64,000 nt of DNA, taken from contig NZ_BAEG01000047.1 in assembly GCF_000238915.1 (NCBI RefSeq), forward strand, positions 46,376-110,375, given 5' to 3'. The notes under the pieces are model-generated. The model ran no database searches. It worked only from the letters and a program-made list of their open reading frames with translations, and was not told the DNA's origin. The position numbers and the translations under genes were made by a program. The DNA comes from Arthrobacter globiformis NBRC 12137. GTDB taxonomy: Bacteria; Actinomycetota; Actinomycetes; Actinomycetales; Micrococcaceae. The first letter of the stretch is position 1; every line of letters starts with the position of its first letter. Shown piece after piece: positions 16,991-24,983 of the stretch.

Positions 16991-17473
16991 GTGGAATCAC
17001 CCGACCTGTCCCCGGACCCGTCATCGTGGCGCGCATCCGTGCCGGAGTCCACGGCCACGGACCTGGAAAACCTTCTGGGCACCGGCATGGCGGCAGCCCA
17101 GGAGCAGCTTGAGCGGAGCGGCGGGTTCCTGCCGTTCGCCCTCGTGATGGAGAACGCCGGCGACGTCCGCCTGGTGGCGGTCTCGCCGGCGGACCCGGAT
17201 GCCGACGGGGACGGCGAGTTCGACGCGGACGGGATGATCCGCGATGTCACCGAGCTTCTGCGCCAGCACCGGGACGAATTCCGGGCCGCCGCAATCGTCT
17301 GCGACATCACCCTGGTCGAGGAGGACTCGGACGCCATCCACGTGGCCACCGAACACCGGGACGGCGCGGTTTTCGCAGCCGTCCTGCCGTACTCCCCGAA
17401 CAGCGAGGGCACTGAGTGGGAGTTCGGCGACCTTGCCGCTGATTCCAACGAGCCTGTTATTTGGCCTGACTAG
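16991..17473 (+). CDS. Hypothetical acidic protein downstream of manB
   Basis: A 160-residue acidic protein starting at a GTG, 9 bases after manB. It contains no membrane segment, has an Asp-rich stretch (PADPDADGDGEFDADG) near residue 75, and ends EPVIWPD. The central part is predicted alpha/beta. I do not recognise a named domain. Its placement suggests co-transcription with phosphomannomutase, but this alone does not assign a function. Confidence 0.75.
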   Translation: MESPDLSPDPSSWRASVPESTATDLENLLGTGMAAAQEQLERSGGFLPFALVMENAGDVRLVAVSPADPDADGDGEFDADGMIRDVTELLRQHRDEFRAAAIVCDITLVEEDSDAIHVATEHRDGAVFAAVLPYSPNSEGTEWEFGDLAADSNEPVIWPD

Positions 17474-17574
17474 ACCGGTCCGCAGCAGCGCTTTCACCCG
17501 GTCACGCGGTGCGCACAGACCACGCGATCCGCACCGGACGGACCGTGATTTGCACAGGCCATTAGGCTAGAAGC

Positions 17575-18024
17575 ATGAAAATCAACGCCTTCGCGGACGT
17601 CAGCCTGCGCGCCCTCATGGTGCTCGCTGCCGCACCCGAGGGCGGACTGCTCACCACGCAGAACGTCGCCGACGCCGTCGGAACCCCCTACAACCATGTC
17701 AGCAAGGCCGTGGCGAAGCTGCGCATGCTGGGCCTAATTGACGTTGAGCGCGGCCGCAACGGTGGTTCGCGGCTCAGCGCCGCCGGCCGCCGTGTCACCG
17801 TGGGCCAGGTTCTGCGGGAGCTGGACACCCGCGAGGACGCGGCCGAATGCATCGGCCCGGCGGGCAGCTGCCCCCTCATCAATGAATGCCGGCTCCGCGG
17901 CGCCCTCGCGAGGGCGCGCGAGGCTTTTTACCGCGAGCTCGACGACGTCGTGGTGGCCGAATTGCCGACCTCACGCCAGATGACGCCCGTTTTCGAGGCG
18001 ATCGGGCTGCGCCCCGGCGCCTGA
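17575..18024 (+). CDS. nsrR: Rrf2-family nitric oxide sensor (NsrR-like)
   Basis: A 149-residue Rrf2 protein: an N-terminal winged helix (MKINAFADVSLRALMVLA, recognition helix near TPYNHVSKAVAKL) and three cysteines, C92, C99 and C105, spaced as in actinobacterial NsrR, where they hold a 4Fe-4S cluster destroyed by NO. It sits directly upstream of the flavohemoglobin gene, with an NsrR-type operator between them, so it very likely represses hmp and derepresses it under NO. TAGGCT lies 6 bases before the ATG, suggesting a leaderless transcript. Confidence 0.92.
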   Translation: MKINAFADVSLRALMVLAAAPEGGLLTTQNVADAVGTPYNHVSKAVAKLRMLGLIDVERGRNGGSRLSAAGRRVTVGQVLRELDTREDAAECIGPAGSCPLINECRLRGALARAREAFYRELDDVVVAELPTSRQMTPVFEAIGLRPGA

Positions 18025-18079
18025 CCGACCCGGCCGTCGCGCCCCTGCAGGCGCCGTCCCCACCGGCTCTCCGCTCCAT

Positions 18080-18139
18080 TTGGCAATCTCCTTCTACAGG
18101 GTGTAGAAATGAGTCATCAGAAACCCGCATTTCAAATGC
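18080..18139 (+). promoter_or_regulatory. hmp promoter with NsrR operator and a second palindrome
   Basis: GCATTTCAAATGC (18127-18139) is a perfect match to the core of the NsrR consensus (GCATTTnAAATGC). Upstream, TTGGCA (18080-18085) and TAGAAA (18104-18109) form a plausible promoter. A second perfect dyad, TTCTACA-GGG-TGTAGAA (18092-18108), overlaps the -10 region and may bind another regulator. The NsrR site lies just downstream of the promoter, suited to repression by roadblock. Confidence 0.75.
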
Positions 18140-18196
18140 CAGTATCTGAAGTTCCGGTCCGGCCAAAGACCCCGGACCACTAGCTCAGGAGTGTCA

Positions 18197-19357
18197 ATGC
18201 TCTCGGACAAAGCCCGTCCTGTCATCGAAGCCACCCTTCCCCTGGTCGGTTCACGAATCGGCGAGATCACCCCCAAGTTCTATGACCGGCTCTTTGCCGC
18301 GCACCCGGAACTCCTGGACGGGCTGTTCAGCCGCTCCAACCAGCGCTCCGGCAACCAGCAGCAGGCCCTGGCCGGCAGCATCGCCGCCTTCGCCTCCCAC
18401 CTGGTGAACAACCCCGGCACCCTGCCCGAAGCCGTTCTCTCCCGGATCGCCCACAAGCACGCCTCCCTGGGCATCACCGAACCGCAGTACCAGGTGGTCT
18501 ACGAGCACCTGTTCGCGGCCATCGCCGATGACCTGGCCGAGGTCATCACGCCGGAAATCGCCGAGGCCTGGACCGAGGTCTACTGGCTCATGGCCGATGC
18601 CCTGATCAAGCTCGAAAAGGACCTGTACGCGGCACAGTCAAACACCAGGATGTGGATGCCGTGGACTGTCGTCGAAAAGACGCCCGCAGGAACAGGCGCC
18701 ATGACGTTCACCCTGGCGCCGGCCGATGACACCCCGGTCACCCCCGCGCTGCCTGGCCAGTACATCAGCGTGAAGGTCCAGCTGCCCGACGGCATTCGCC
18801 AAGTCCGGCAGTACTCCCTGTCCGATGAGGCCGGGACGAGCCGCACCTTCACCGCCAAGCTGGACGACGGCGGCGAGGTGTCCCCGGTGCTGCACCGCAG
18901 CGTGGCCGTAGGAGACACCCTGGAGATTTCCAACCCCTACGGCGAGATCACCCTGAAGGGCGGCAACGGACCGGTGGTCCTTGCTTCTGCCGGCATCGGC
19001 TGCACTCCCACCGCATCGATCCTGCGTTCCCTCGCGGAAGCCGGTTCCGAACGCCAGGTTCTGGTGCTGCACGCCGAAAGCAGCATGGAGAGCTGGGCCC
19101 TCCGCGGGCAGATGACCGCCGATGTGGCACGCCTGGACGGAGCGGACCTTGAAGTCTGGCTCGAGGAACCCCAGGCCGGCACGAAGGCAGGCTTCATGTC
19201 CCTTCGCGAGGTTGACCTGCCCGCCGACGCCTCCCTGTACCTGTGCGGCCCCCTCCCGTTCATGAAAAAGATCCGCAACGAGGCTATCGAAGCCGGTATC
19301 CCGGCAACACGGATCCACTACGAGGTCTTCGGCCCGGACATCTGGCTGGCCGCCTAG
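18197..19357 (+). CDS. hmp: Flavohemoglobin, nitric oxide dioxygenase
   Basis: A 386-residue flavohemoglobin. The globin domain (1-140) has proximal His 88 in AHKHASL. The FAD domain has RQYSLSDE, and the NAD domain has GIGCTPTASIL and CGPLPFMKKI. It oxidises NO to nitrate with O2 and NADH in the cytosol. ATG 18197 has AGGAG five bases upstream; a GTG at 18191 is part of that ribosome-binding site. NsrR upstream provides regulation. Followed by a perfect palindrome and a bidirectional terminator. Confidence 0.96.
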   Translation: MLSDKARPVIEATLPLVGSRIGEITPKFYDRLFAAHPELLDGLFSRSNQRSGNQQQALAGSIAAFASHLVNNPGTLPEAVLSRIAHKHASLGITEPQYQVVYEHLFAAIADDLAEVITPEIAEAWTEVYWLMADALIKLEKDLYAAQSNTRMWMPWTVVEKTPAGTGAMTFTLAPADDTPVTPALPGQYISVKVQLPDGIRQVRQYSLSDEAGTSRTFTAKLDDGGEVSPVLHRSVAVGDTLEISNPYGEITLKGGNGPVVLASAGIGCTPTASILRSLAEAGSERQVLVLHAESSMESWALRGQMTADVARLDGADLEVWLEEPQAGTKAGFMSLREVDLPADASLYLCGPLPFMKKIRNEAIEAGIPATRIHYEVFGPDIWLAA

Positions 19358-19379
19358 CCGCGGCCGCTGCCCTGGATGA

Positions 19380-19425
19380 GCGCGAACGGACATTTAAGCC
19401 CCGGGGCTTAAATGTCCGTTCGCGC
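19380..19425. repeat. Perfect 46-base palindrome without loop
   Basis: Bases 19380-19402 are the exact reverse complement of 19403-19425 (arms start GCGCGAACGGACATTTAAGC). With no spacer it would extrude as a 23-bp cruciform arm or a long RNA hairpin with minimal loop. It lies 23 bases after hmp. There is no T run, so it is not a typical terminator. Confidence 0.9.
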
Positions 19426-19438
19426 CTCTCCTTAACGG

Positions 19439-19494
19439 ACGACGGCGGCCCCGCACCTTTGGATGAAAAAGGTGCGGGGCCGCCGTCGTACTTT
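19439..19494. terminator. Bidirectional terminator between hmp and pckG
   Basis: A perfect 22-base stem (19439-19460 with 19468-19489) and a 7-base loop, with TTTT following on the plus strand and AAA/TTT pairs at the loop side. It separates two convergent genes. Confidence 0.85.
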
Positions 19495-19514
19495 TGGGCC
19501 CACGCTGCCGAGGG

Positions 19515-19555
19515 GTCCCCACCCGAGCTTGCGAGATGGGGGAGGCAGTGGGGAC
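19515..19555. repeat. 41-base hairpin-forming element abutting the pckG stop
   Basis: GTCCCCAC (19515-19522) and GTGGGGAC (19548-19555) bracket a 25-base interior containing GAGCTTGCGAGATGGGGGA. The last base is shared with the pckG stop codon. From memory, similar elements recur near gene ends in Arthrobacter genomes; a genome search is required to confirm a repeat family. Confidence 0.5.
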
Positions 19556-21381
19556 TAGGCCAGGCGGGCCTTGAGGCCGTCGAGCTCCTGCTGGAGCGCA
19601 GCGGGCAGCGAATCACCGAAGTTGGCGAACCACTCCTCGATCGAGGCGAGCTCGGTCTTCCACTCGTCGGGGTCGACGTGGACTGCTTCCTCCACCTCGG
19701 CGGGGGTCATGTCGAGTCCGGTGAGGTCGATGGCGTCGCCGGTGGGGACGAAGCCGATGGGGGTCTCCACGGCGTCGGCCTTGCCTTCGAGACGCTCGAT
19801 GGCCCACTTCAGGACGCGCGCGTTGTCCCCGAAGCCCGGCCAGGCGAAACCGCCCTGGGCCGTGCGGCGGAACCAGTTGACCAGGAAGATCTTGGGCAGG
19901 CGCTCCGGGTTGGCCTTGGCGGAGAGGTTGACCCAGTGGTTCAGGTAATCACCCGCGTCGTAGCCGATGAACGGGAGCATGGCCATGGGGTCGCGGCGGA
20001 CCACGCCGACGGCACCGGCCGCAGCAGCGGTGGTCTCGGACGACAGGGTGGAGCCCATGAAGATGCCGTTGGTCCAGTCGCGGGCCTCGGTGACCAGCGG
20101 GATGGTGGTCTTGCGGCGGCCGCCGAACAGGATCGCGGACAGTTCCACACCGTCCGGGCTGTGGTACTCCTCGGCCAGCATGTCGATCTGGTCGATGGGG
20201 GTGCAGAAGCGCGAGTTCGGGTGGGCTGCCGGCTTGCCGGACTCAGGCGTCCAGGAGTTGCCCTGCCAGTCCGTGAGGTGCGCCGGGGTTTCCTCGGTCA
20301 TACCCTCCCACCAGACACCGCCGTCGTCGGTCAGTGCAACGTTGGTGAAGATGCTGTTGCCCTTGGCGATGGCACGCATGGCGTTGGGGTTGGTGCCCCA
20401 GCCCGTGCCGGGAGCCACACCGAAGAGGCCGGCCTCGGGGTTGACGGCACGCAGCTCGCCTTCCTTGCCGAACCGCATCCAGGTGATGTCGTCGCCGAGC
20501 GTCTCGACCTTCCAGCCCTCGATCGTGGGGTCCAGGAGGGCCAGGTTCGTCTTGCCGCAGGCGGACGGGAACGCTGCTGAGACGTAGTACGTCTTCTGTT
20601 CCGGCGAGGTGAGCTTGAGGATGAGCATGTGCTCGGCAAGCCAGCCCTCGTCGTGGGCCATGACCGACGCGATGCGCAGGGCGTAGCACTTCTTGCCCAG
20701 CAGGGCGTTTCCGCCGTAGCCCGAACCGAAGGACCAGATGGAGCGCTCTTCGGGGAAGTGCACGATCCACTTGTCCGGGTTGCAGGGCCACGGGACGTCG
20801 GCCTGGCCGGCCTCCAGCGGAGCACCCAGGGAGTGCAGGGCCGGAACGAAGAAGGCGTTGGTCTCGGTGATCCGGTTCAGCACGTCGGTGCCGATGCGGG
20901 CCATGATGCGCATGGAGGCAACAACGTAGGCGGAGTCGGTGATCTCGACGCCGAACTTCGGATCCTCGGCATCGAGGTGGCCCATGACGAACGGGATGAC
21001 GTACATGGTGCGGCCGCGCATGGAGCCGGAGAACAGCCCGCGCAGCTTCTCCTTCATCTCCGCCGGGGCCATCCAGTTGTTGGTGAAGCCGGCGTCGTGC
21101 TCCTTTTCGGAGCAGATGAAGGTCTGCTCTTCAACGCGGGCCACGTCGGCGGGATCCGAGAAGGCTGCGAAGGAGTTGGGGAACAGGTCCTGGTTCAACC
21201 GCTTCAGGGTGCCGGCCGCGACGAGTTCGTCAGTGAGGCGGGTGTTTTCTTCCTCGGAGCCGTCGACCCAGTGAATCCGGTCCGGCTGGGTTAGCCCAGC
21301 GACCTCTTCAACCCACGCCAGCAGACCGGGGTGGGTGGTGGGTGCCTCTTCAAGCAGGGGCAGTCGCGTCAGGTGGGCCAT
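19555..21381 (-). CDS. pckG: Phosphoenolpyruvate carboxykinase (GTP)
   Basis: A 608-residue GTP-dependent PEP carboxykinase. Kinase-1a loop [14 protein letters not shown], kinase-2 motif GDDITW, the PEP-binding region [20 protein letters not shown] and the nucleotide site [11 protein letters not shown] are all present at expected order and length. It converts oxaloacetate and GTP to PEP and CO2, the first step of gluconeogenesis. AAGGGA precedes ATG 21381. Several dyads upstream (21432-21558) suggest regulation by carbon source, and a GntR/FCD regulator lies nearby. Confidence 0.97.
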   Translation of the reverse strand: MAHLTRLPLLEEAPTTHPGLLAWVEEVAGLTQPDRIHWVDGSEEENTRLTDELVAAGTLKRLNQDLFPNSFAAFSDPADVARVEEQTFICSEKEHDAGFTNNWMAPAEMKEKLRGLFSGSMRGRTMYVIPFVMGHLDAEDPKFGVEITDSAYVVASMRIMARIGTDVLNRITETNAFFVPALHSLGAPLEAGQADVPWPCNPDKWIVHFPEERSIWSFGSGYGGNALLGKKCYALRIASVMAHDEGWLAEHMLILKLTSPEQKTYYVSAAFPSACGKTNLALLDPTIEGWKVETLGDDITWMRFGKEGELRAVNPEAGLFGVAPGTGWGTNPNAMRAIAKGNSIFTNVALTDDGGVWWEGMTEETPAHLTDWQGNSWTPESGKPAAHPNSRFCTPIDQIDMLAEEYHSPDGVELSAILFGGRRKTTIPLVTEARDWTNGIFMGSTLSSETTAAAAGAVGVVRRDPMAMLPFIGYDAGDYLNHWVNLSAKANPERLPKIFLVNWFRRTAQGGFAWPGFGDNARVLKWAIERLEGKADAVETPIGFVPTGDAIDLTGLDMTPAEVEEAVHVDPDEWKTELASIEEWFANFGDSLPAALQQELDGLKARLA

Positions 21382-21431
21382 TGCAGTTCCCTTCGTCGGG
21401 TTCAGTGGTGTGTGCTAAATGCTATTTCTGA

Positions 21432-21558
21432 TGATCTGGACCAATCCGCTGTCAGACATCGGATGTCCTGCCCGTCCGCAGGCAACTTCCGCGGAAAATC
21501 AAGGAATTTCGATTTAGGAAACTTGAAATTAGTGACGAAGGTCACGTAGACCGGTCTA
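21432..21558 (-). promoter_or_regulatory. Dyad symmetries in the pckG upstream region
   Basis: Reading toward pckG: TAGACC/GGTCTA (21547-21558), GACATC-G-GATGTC (21455-21467), TGTC-A-GACA (21450-21458), and the imperfect TGATC-TG-GACCA (21432-21443). The last three cluster near a possible -35 (TTGGTC on the minus strand). TGTCnGACA and TGGTCnnGAnCA are the shape of GntR/FCD-family operators. An 11-base ATCGGATGTCC from this cluster recurs at 22640-22650 in front of the GntR gene. Function inferred. Confidence 0.5.
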
Positions 21559-21584
21559 GTTGTGTAAATTACATGGTCCTCGAT

Positions 21585-21613
21585 TTGGAACTGCGGCCGT
21601 CCTCGCGTAAAGT
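21585..21613 (+). promoter_or_regulatory. Promoter of tRNA-Arg(ACG)
   Basis: TTGGAA (21585-21590) and TAAAGT (21608-21613) with a 17-base spacer, about 48 bases ahead of the mature tRNA. Confidence 0.6.
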
Positions 21614-21660
21614 TATTCGAGGTTCGGGGCGAGCGAAGAGTTCGGCAGGAACCGGAAGAT

Positions 21661-21734
<74 letters not shown>

Positions 21735-21739
21735 CAAAG

Positions 21740-21775
21740 AGAAGGTCCGCACCGGGAAACCGGTGCGGACCTTCT
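21740..21775 (+). terminator. Terminator of tRNA-Arg
   Basis: A perfect 16-base stem (21740-21755 with 21760-21775) closed by a GAAA tetraloop, five bases after the tRNA. Confidence 0.85.
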
Positions 21776-21871
21776 GCGTTAAGCCCGCCGGCCGAGCTGC
21801 ATTAAGTCTCAAGCCTGCCTGCCGGGGCCGCGGCCCCAAACCCGATGAAAACGCACGCCGGAACCGGCTAC

Positions 21872-22600
21872 CTATTCGCCGACGGCCTCAAGGATCCGCC
21901 TGCGGAATCCGTCGAAGTGGTGAGTCAGCTCGCGGGCTGCCCATGCCTTGTCCCCGGCGGCGACGGCCGAGTAAATGTTCCGGTGCACTGCAGCGAGCGC
22001 GGGAAGGTCCTCCACTCCGGGGCCAACCTCGGTGTAGATCTTGCGGTAGACCTTCCAGAAGACGCCAAGCAGGTTGAGCAGCAGTTCATTGTTCAGGGGT
22101 TCAAAGAGCCGGCGGTGGAATTCGGCATCGGCTTCCACGAAGGCCTCCTCTGCCGCCGCGCTCTGCTCCATGCGGACCACGGTTTCCTCGATGGCGGACA
22201 GCTGTTCGGCCGTCATCTCATCCATCGCACTGCCGATGAGACCCGCCTCCAGCGCCTGGCGGACGTCCACCAGCTGGCGCGCTTCCAGGCCGTGGTGCCG
22301 CAGGGACAGCCGTCCGCGGAATATCAGGCCGTCGGCGAGGGACTCGAAATTGCTGGGCGCGACGAACATGCCGAATCCGTGGCGGATCTCGATGACCCCC
22401 AGCGCCTGCAGGACCTTCAGCGACTCCCGCAGGGTGTTCCGGCCCACGCCGAGAGCCAGGCACAGCTCATTTTCGGTGGGAAGGGCATCTCCGGGCTCCA
22501 GATCGCGGTCCAGGATCAGTTCCATGATGTCCGACTGCAGGGCGCGCAGACGGGCCTGGGCGCTGAAACGGGCCGGCGGAACCATGTTGGAGGGCTGCAT
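21872..22600 (-). CDS. GntR family regulator, FCD (FadR) subfamily
   Basis: A 242-residue regulator: winged helix at about 16-80 (LEPGDALPTENELCLALGVGRNTLRESLKVL split by the usual GntR motifs) and an all-helical FCD ligand domain. Metal-binding type residues are partly visible (FVEADAEFHRRLFE and AVHRNIYSAV), as in the FadR/LldR group that senses organic acids. ATG 22600 has AAGGAG 7 bases upstream; reading further upstream in this frame crosses the neighbouring flavoprotein gene on the other strand. It is divergent from that flavoprotein, with 129 bases between. Likely targets are itself, that gene, and perhaps pckG. Confidence 0.9.
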   Translation of the reverse strand: MQPSNMVPPARFSAQARLRALQSDIMELILDRDLEPGDALPTENELCLALGVGRNTLRESLKVLQALGVIEIRHGFGMFVAPSNFESLADGLIFRGRLSLRHHGLEARQLVDVRQALEAGLIGSAMDEMTAEQLSAIEETVVRMEQSAAAEEAFVEADAEFHRRLFEPLNNELLLNLLGVFWKVYRKIYTEVGPGVEDLPALAAVHRNIYSAVAAGDKAWAARELTHHFDGFRRRILEAVGE

Positions 22601-22729
22601 GGAGGGCTCCTTTGCAGTGGCCGTACTTTTCCTCACCGTATCGGATGTCCCACGTCCCCGGAACGGGCGGTCCATTGTTACGGGTGTGCCTGCCAAAATC
22701 CGCGTCAGGCGTGGGCGTAGTCTGATGCC

Positions 22730-24187
22730 ATGCCACGTCTTGTTGAACGGGAATTCGATGTCATTGTGATCGGCGCCGGCGCCGTAGGCGAAAATGCCGC
22801 GGACCGCGTGGTGCAGGGAGGCCTGACAGCGGTCCTGGTCGAAGCCGAACTGGTGGGCGGCGAGTGCTCCTACTGGGCCTGCATGCCGTCCAAGGCGTTG
22901 CTCCGCCCGGGCACCGCGCTTCACGGTGCCCAGGCAGTTCCCGGCGCCAGCGAAGCCGTGACCGGAACGCTCGACGCAGCCGCGGTCCTCAAGGGGCGCG
23001 ACTCCTTCACCTCCCACTGGCAGGACACCAACCAGGTGGAATGGGTGGAGGGTGCGGGCATCGAACTGATCCGCGGCCGGGCACGGATCACGGGCGAGCG
23101 GGCCGTGAAAGTAGCCGGGCTGGACGGTGACGACTACGCACTCACGGCGCGTCACGCCGTCGTACTTGCCAATGGCTCCACGCCCAGCCAGCCACCCGTT
23201 GACGGGCTGTCCGAGGTCGAGTACTGGGGCACACGGGAGGCGACCTCGGCAAAGGAGGTCCCCAAGCGCCTTGGCGTGCTGGGCGGCGGCGTCGCCGGCA
23301 CGGAGCTTGCCCAGGCGTTTGCCCGCCTCGGGTCCGCGGTCACGCTGGTGGCCCGCAGCGGGCTGCTGCGGAACTTCCCGGCCGAGGCCGCGGAGCTGGT
23401 GGCTGCCGGCCTGCGTGCCGACGGAGTGGAACTGCGGGTCGACACCAAGACCCGCAGCGTCCACAGGAATTCCGATGGCTCCCTGACGCTCTCGCTCGAC
23501 GGCGGCGACACCGTCACTGTGGACAAGCTGCTGGTGTCCACCGGCCGGCGGCCCGCGTTGGACGGGCTCGGACTGGAGAGCGTGGGGCTGTCCGCCAGCG
23601 ACGGCAAGCCCCTGGCCATCCGCACGGACCCGACCGGCCTGGTGGCCGAAGCAGCGGGCAACGGCGACGGTCCCTGGCTGTACGCGGTGGGCGACGCGGC
23701 AGGCAAGGCCCTGCTCACCCACCAGGGCAAGTACGAGGCCCGGGCCACCGGCGCAGCCATTGCAGCCCGGGCCAAGGGCGAGCTTCGCGGGGAACCCGAG
23801 CCGTGGAGCCGGTATGCCCAGACGGCCGATGAGCATGCCATTCCCAACGTGGTGTTCACCGATCCCGAGCTGGCCAACGTCGGCAGGTCGCTGGAGCAGG
23901 CCCGCAAGGATGGCTACAACGCGTCGTCGGTGGAGCTGCCCATTGCCGTGGCGGGTTCCTCCCTGCACGCCAAAAACTATGAGGGATGGGCGCAGCTCGT
24001 GGTGGATGAGGACCGCAAGGTGCTCCTCGGCGCAACGTTCGCCGGCCCGGACGTCGCCGAACTCCTGCATGCCGCGACGATCGCCGTCGTCGGGGAGGTT
24101 CCGCTGGACCGGCTCTGGCACGCAGTGCCCTCCTATCCAACCATCAGTGAGGTCTGGCTGCGGCTGCTGGAGAAGTATGGTCTCTGA
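22730..24187 (+). CDS. Dihydrolipoamide dehydrogenase/mercuric reductase-like flavoprotein
   Basis: A 485-residue class I pyridine nucleotide-disulfide oxidoreductase. FAD motif VIGAGAVGENAA at 12-24, redox cysteines C46 and C51 (GGECSYWACMPSK), NAD motif LGGGVAGTELAQAF near 185 and the second FAD motif YAVGDAAGKALLTH. The redox CX4C is kept but its context is not the standard GGTCLNVGC. The C-terminal acid-base His of HAHPT is replaced: the segment reads PSYPTISE, with Tyr in that place. It is therefore probably not a pyruvate dehydrogenase E3. Substrate unknown. Confidence 0.88.
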   Translation: MPRLVEREFDVIVIGAGAVGENAADRVVQGGLTAVLVEAELVGGECSYWACMPSKALLRPGTALHGAQAVPGASEAVTGTLDAAAVLKGRDSFTSHWQDTNQVEWVEGAGIELIRGRARITGERAVKVAGLDGDDYALTARHAVVLANGSTPSQPPVDGLSEVEYWGTREATSAKEVPKRLGVLGGGVAGTELAQAFARLGSAVTLVARSGLLRNFPAEAAELVAAGLRADGVELRVDTKTRSVHRNSDGSLTLSLDGGDTVTVDKLLVSTGRRPALDGLGLESVGLSASDGKPLAIRTDPTGLVAEAAGNGDGPWLYAVGDAAGKALLTHQGKYEARATGAAIAARAKGELRGEPEPWSRYAQTADEHAIPNVVFTDPELANVGRSLEQARKDGYNASSVELPIAVAGSSLHAKNYEGWAQLVVDEDRKVLLGATFAGPDVAELLHAATIAVVGEVPLDRLWHAVPSYPTISEVWLRLLEKYGL

Positions 24188-24194
24188 CAGTTAT

Positions 24195-24223
24195 TTGAAC
24201 TGACCAGTCAGTTCAGTTAGCCT
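24195..24223 (+). promoter_or_regulatory. Promoter overlapped by a TetR operator, YhgE/Pip operon
   Basis: TTGAAC (24195-24200) and TAGCCT (24218-24223) with 17 bases between form the promoter. A perfect dyad with 9-base arms TGAACTGAC and GTCAGTTCA and 2-base centre (24196-24215) fills the spacer and covers the -35. This is the classic geometry for repression by the TetR protein encoded as third gene of the operon. Confidence 0.85.
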
Positions 24224-24254
24224 TGAAGCAGACAACTTCTGCGAAAGGCTCCCT

Positions 24255-24983
24255 TTGCTCTGCGCACGACAGCCCAGCGTGAAAGGGCGGCGGATCGACC
24301 TCCTGCCGCCGACTTCCTTGCAGGTGGCCCGCGGCGAACTGCTGCTGGTGACCGGCGACCGCCAGGACCAGAGGACGGCCCTCGCGCTCGTCCTCAGCGG
24401 CCGGATGAGGCCCGACGGCGGCACTGTGAGCTGGGACGGCTCGGCCGGGATCAGGCCGCTGCGGCGCGCCGCCGCCCTGGTGGACTCCCCCGGCGTCAAC
24501 GAAACCGAACAGCACCTGAGTGTCGCGGATCTCGTCACCGAGGATCTGGCCCTGGTCCCCCGCCGTTACCGTGGGGCCCTGCTCAGCAAGCCGTGGCTGA
24601 AGGTCAACCGCTTCGAGGATGTCGCCGACCTGTGGACGGAGCAGCTGCCGCCGGCCCGCCGCACCGAGCTCCTCACGGCGCTGGCCCTCGCCAACCCTGG
24701 CACGGACCTCCTCGTTGTGGACTCCCCTGACCGGCACGGCGCCGACCCTGCCGGCTGGCTGCCGCGGCTCAGGGAACTGGCGTACGACGGCGGCCGCCCT
24801 CTCGCCGTCGTCGCAACCGTTACTGCCCTCCCGGACGGCTGGACCGGACCGTCCGCGGCAATCGGCAACGCGGACCGCCGCTCCTCGCCGGGGAGTTTTT
24901 GTACAGATGATGGCCACGAAACGCCCCCGACGTCCGAATATGTGGACGAGAACTCCGGCCTGACGGGTGAGGTGGCCAAATGA
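24255..24983 (+). CDS. Degenerate ABC-type ATP-binding subunit, first gene of YhgE/Pip operon
   Basis: A 242-residue protein laid out like an ABC ATPase but without its catalytic residues. Where Walker A should be it reads VTGDRQDQRTALALV with no GxxGxGK[ST], and the Walker B-like DLLVVDSPDRHGAD has Ser instead of the catalytic Glu. GGTVSWDGSAG matches the region after Walker A in normal ABC proteins. TTG start at 24255 with AAAGG upstream. Its stop overlaps the next start (ATGA). It is probably a structural or regulatory partner of the membrane protein that follows rather than an active ATPase. Confidence 0.75.
   Translation: MLCARQPSVKGRRIDLLPPTSLQVARGELLLVTGDRQDQRTALALVLSGRMRPDGGTVSWDGSAGIRPLRRAAALVDSPGVNETEQHLSVADLVTEDLALVPRRYRGALLSKPWLKVNRFEDVADLWTEQLPPARRTELLTALALANPGTDLLVVDSPDRHGADPAGWLPRLRELAYDGGRPLAVVATVTALPDGWTGPSAAIGNADRRSSPGSFCTDDGHETPPTSEYVDENSGLTGEVAK

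Noticed and set aside
22601..24121. N-terminal extension of the GntR gene to 749 codons
   Set aside because: It runs antisense through the flavoprotein gene; the ATG at 22600 has a strong ribosome-binding site.
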